Shown piece by piece: positions 63,959-64,000 of a DNA stretch of 64,000 nucleotides (the first letter of the stretch is position 1; the number at the start of each line of letters is the position of its first letter). The position numbers and the translations under genes were made by a program. Source of the DNA: Labilibaculum sp041595635 (GTDB lineage: Bacteria > Bacteroidota > Bacteroidia > Bacteroidales > Marinifilaceae); contig NZ_JBFHJW010000013.1 in the NCBI RefSeq assembly GCF_041595635.1, forward strand, positions 1 to 64,000, in the 5' to 3' direction. Under the pieces are notes generated by a model. It was not told where the DNA came from and searched no databases. It worked only from the letters and a program-made list of their open reading frames with translations.

Positions 63959-64000
63959 TTACAGAACCACTTTTAGACCCAATAAAAAATTCAACTGCTG
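63959..64000 (-). CDS. C-terminal end of a probable outer-membrane beta-barrel protein, truncated by the window
   Basis: The last 13 codons before the TAA at 63959-63961 read QQLNFLLGLKVVL on the minus strand, an alternating hydrophobic end like the closing strand of a porin-type beta-barrel. A strong terminator 22 bases further on supports that a gene ends here. The rest is outside the window. Confidence 0.4.
   Translation of the reverse strand, partial: QQLNFLLGLKVVL

Overview
The window comes from an AT-rich (low-40s % GC or below by eye), marine-type member of the phylum Bacteroidota, most likely Bacteroidales/Marinilabiliales (Marinifilaceae-like). The evidence is a type IX secretion system (T9SS) signature (PorP/SprF protein, type A and type B C-terminal sorting domains), a 286-residue RpoD lacking region 1.1, promoter elements of the Bacteroidota form TAnnTTTG, little sign of Shine-Dalgarno sequences, and best-recognised families typical of this phylum. 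This is a chromosomal segment: gyrB, rpoD, uvrB, dapF, murB and citrate synthase are present. I saw no rRNA, tRNA, CRISPR array, insertion sequence or prophage.

Layout. 1-13.3 kb is a surface/secretion block: the 3' part of a secreted GH13 amylase, an unknown exported protein with three EF-hand-like loops, a PorP/SprF protein, and a divergent 2688-residue PKD/Ig-repeat adhesin with a type B sorting domain. 13.3-29.3 kb holds two multi-sensor histidine kinases, a remarkable 1146-residue protein made of two fused carboxyltransferase domains, CvfB-like RNA-binding protein, glutathione peroxidase, an ABC-F ATPase, citrate synthase, a DoxX-like protein and a coiled-coil lipoprotein. 29.4-32.8 kb is a sugar module (ROK glucokinase, FucP/GluP-type transporter, divergent AraC regulator). 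32.8-42.6 kb carries metabolic and envelope genes (phosphoesterase, threonine aldolase, murB, DMT transporter, clan GH-A hydrolase, mltG, M14 peptidase). 42.9-45.4 kb is the most unusual stretch: a subtilase lipoprotein followed on the same strand by very short reading frames, including an exported precursor-like protein, an ATG-less Cys-rich hydrophobic frame offset by one base, and a two-helix membrane peptide; this arrangement resembles a bacteriocin-precursor/immunity cassette, possibly frameshifted. 45.6-64 kb is mainly housekeeping: transglutaminase-like protein, nucleoid-associated protein, esterase, PepSY protein, hydroxylamine reductase with a CRP/FNR-like palindrome upstream, HAD phosphatase, EEP lipoprotein, uvrB, rpoD, a DegP-like protease, dapF, LOG protein, gyrB and an unknown exported protein.

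How the parts may work together. PorP/SprF proteins are outer-membrane partners of T9SS-dependent adhesins, so the 3.8-13.2 kb divergent pair probably makes a surface adhesin and its anchoring partner, while the amylase is an independent T9SS cargo. The AraC/GluP/ROK set would import and phosphorylate a hexose. Most transcription units end in clear intrinsic hairpins, many of them shared by convergent genes. All functions are family assignments made by reading the sequence; no database search was run.
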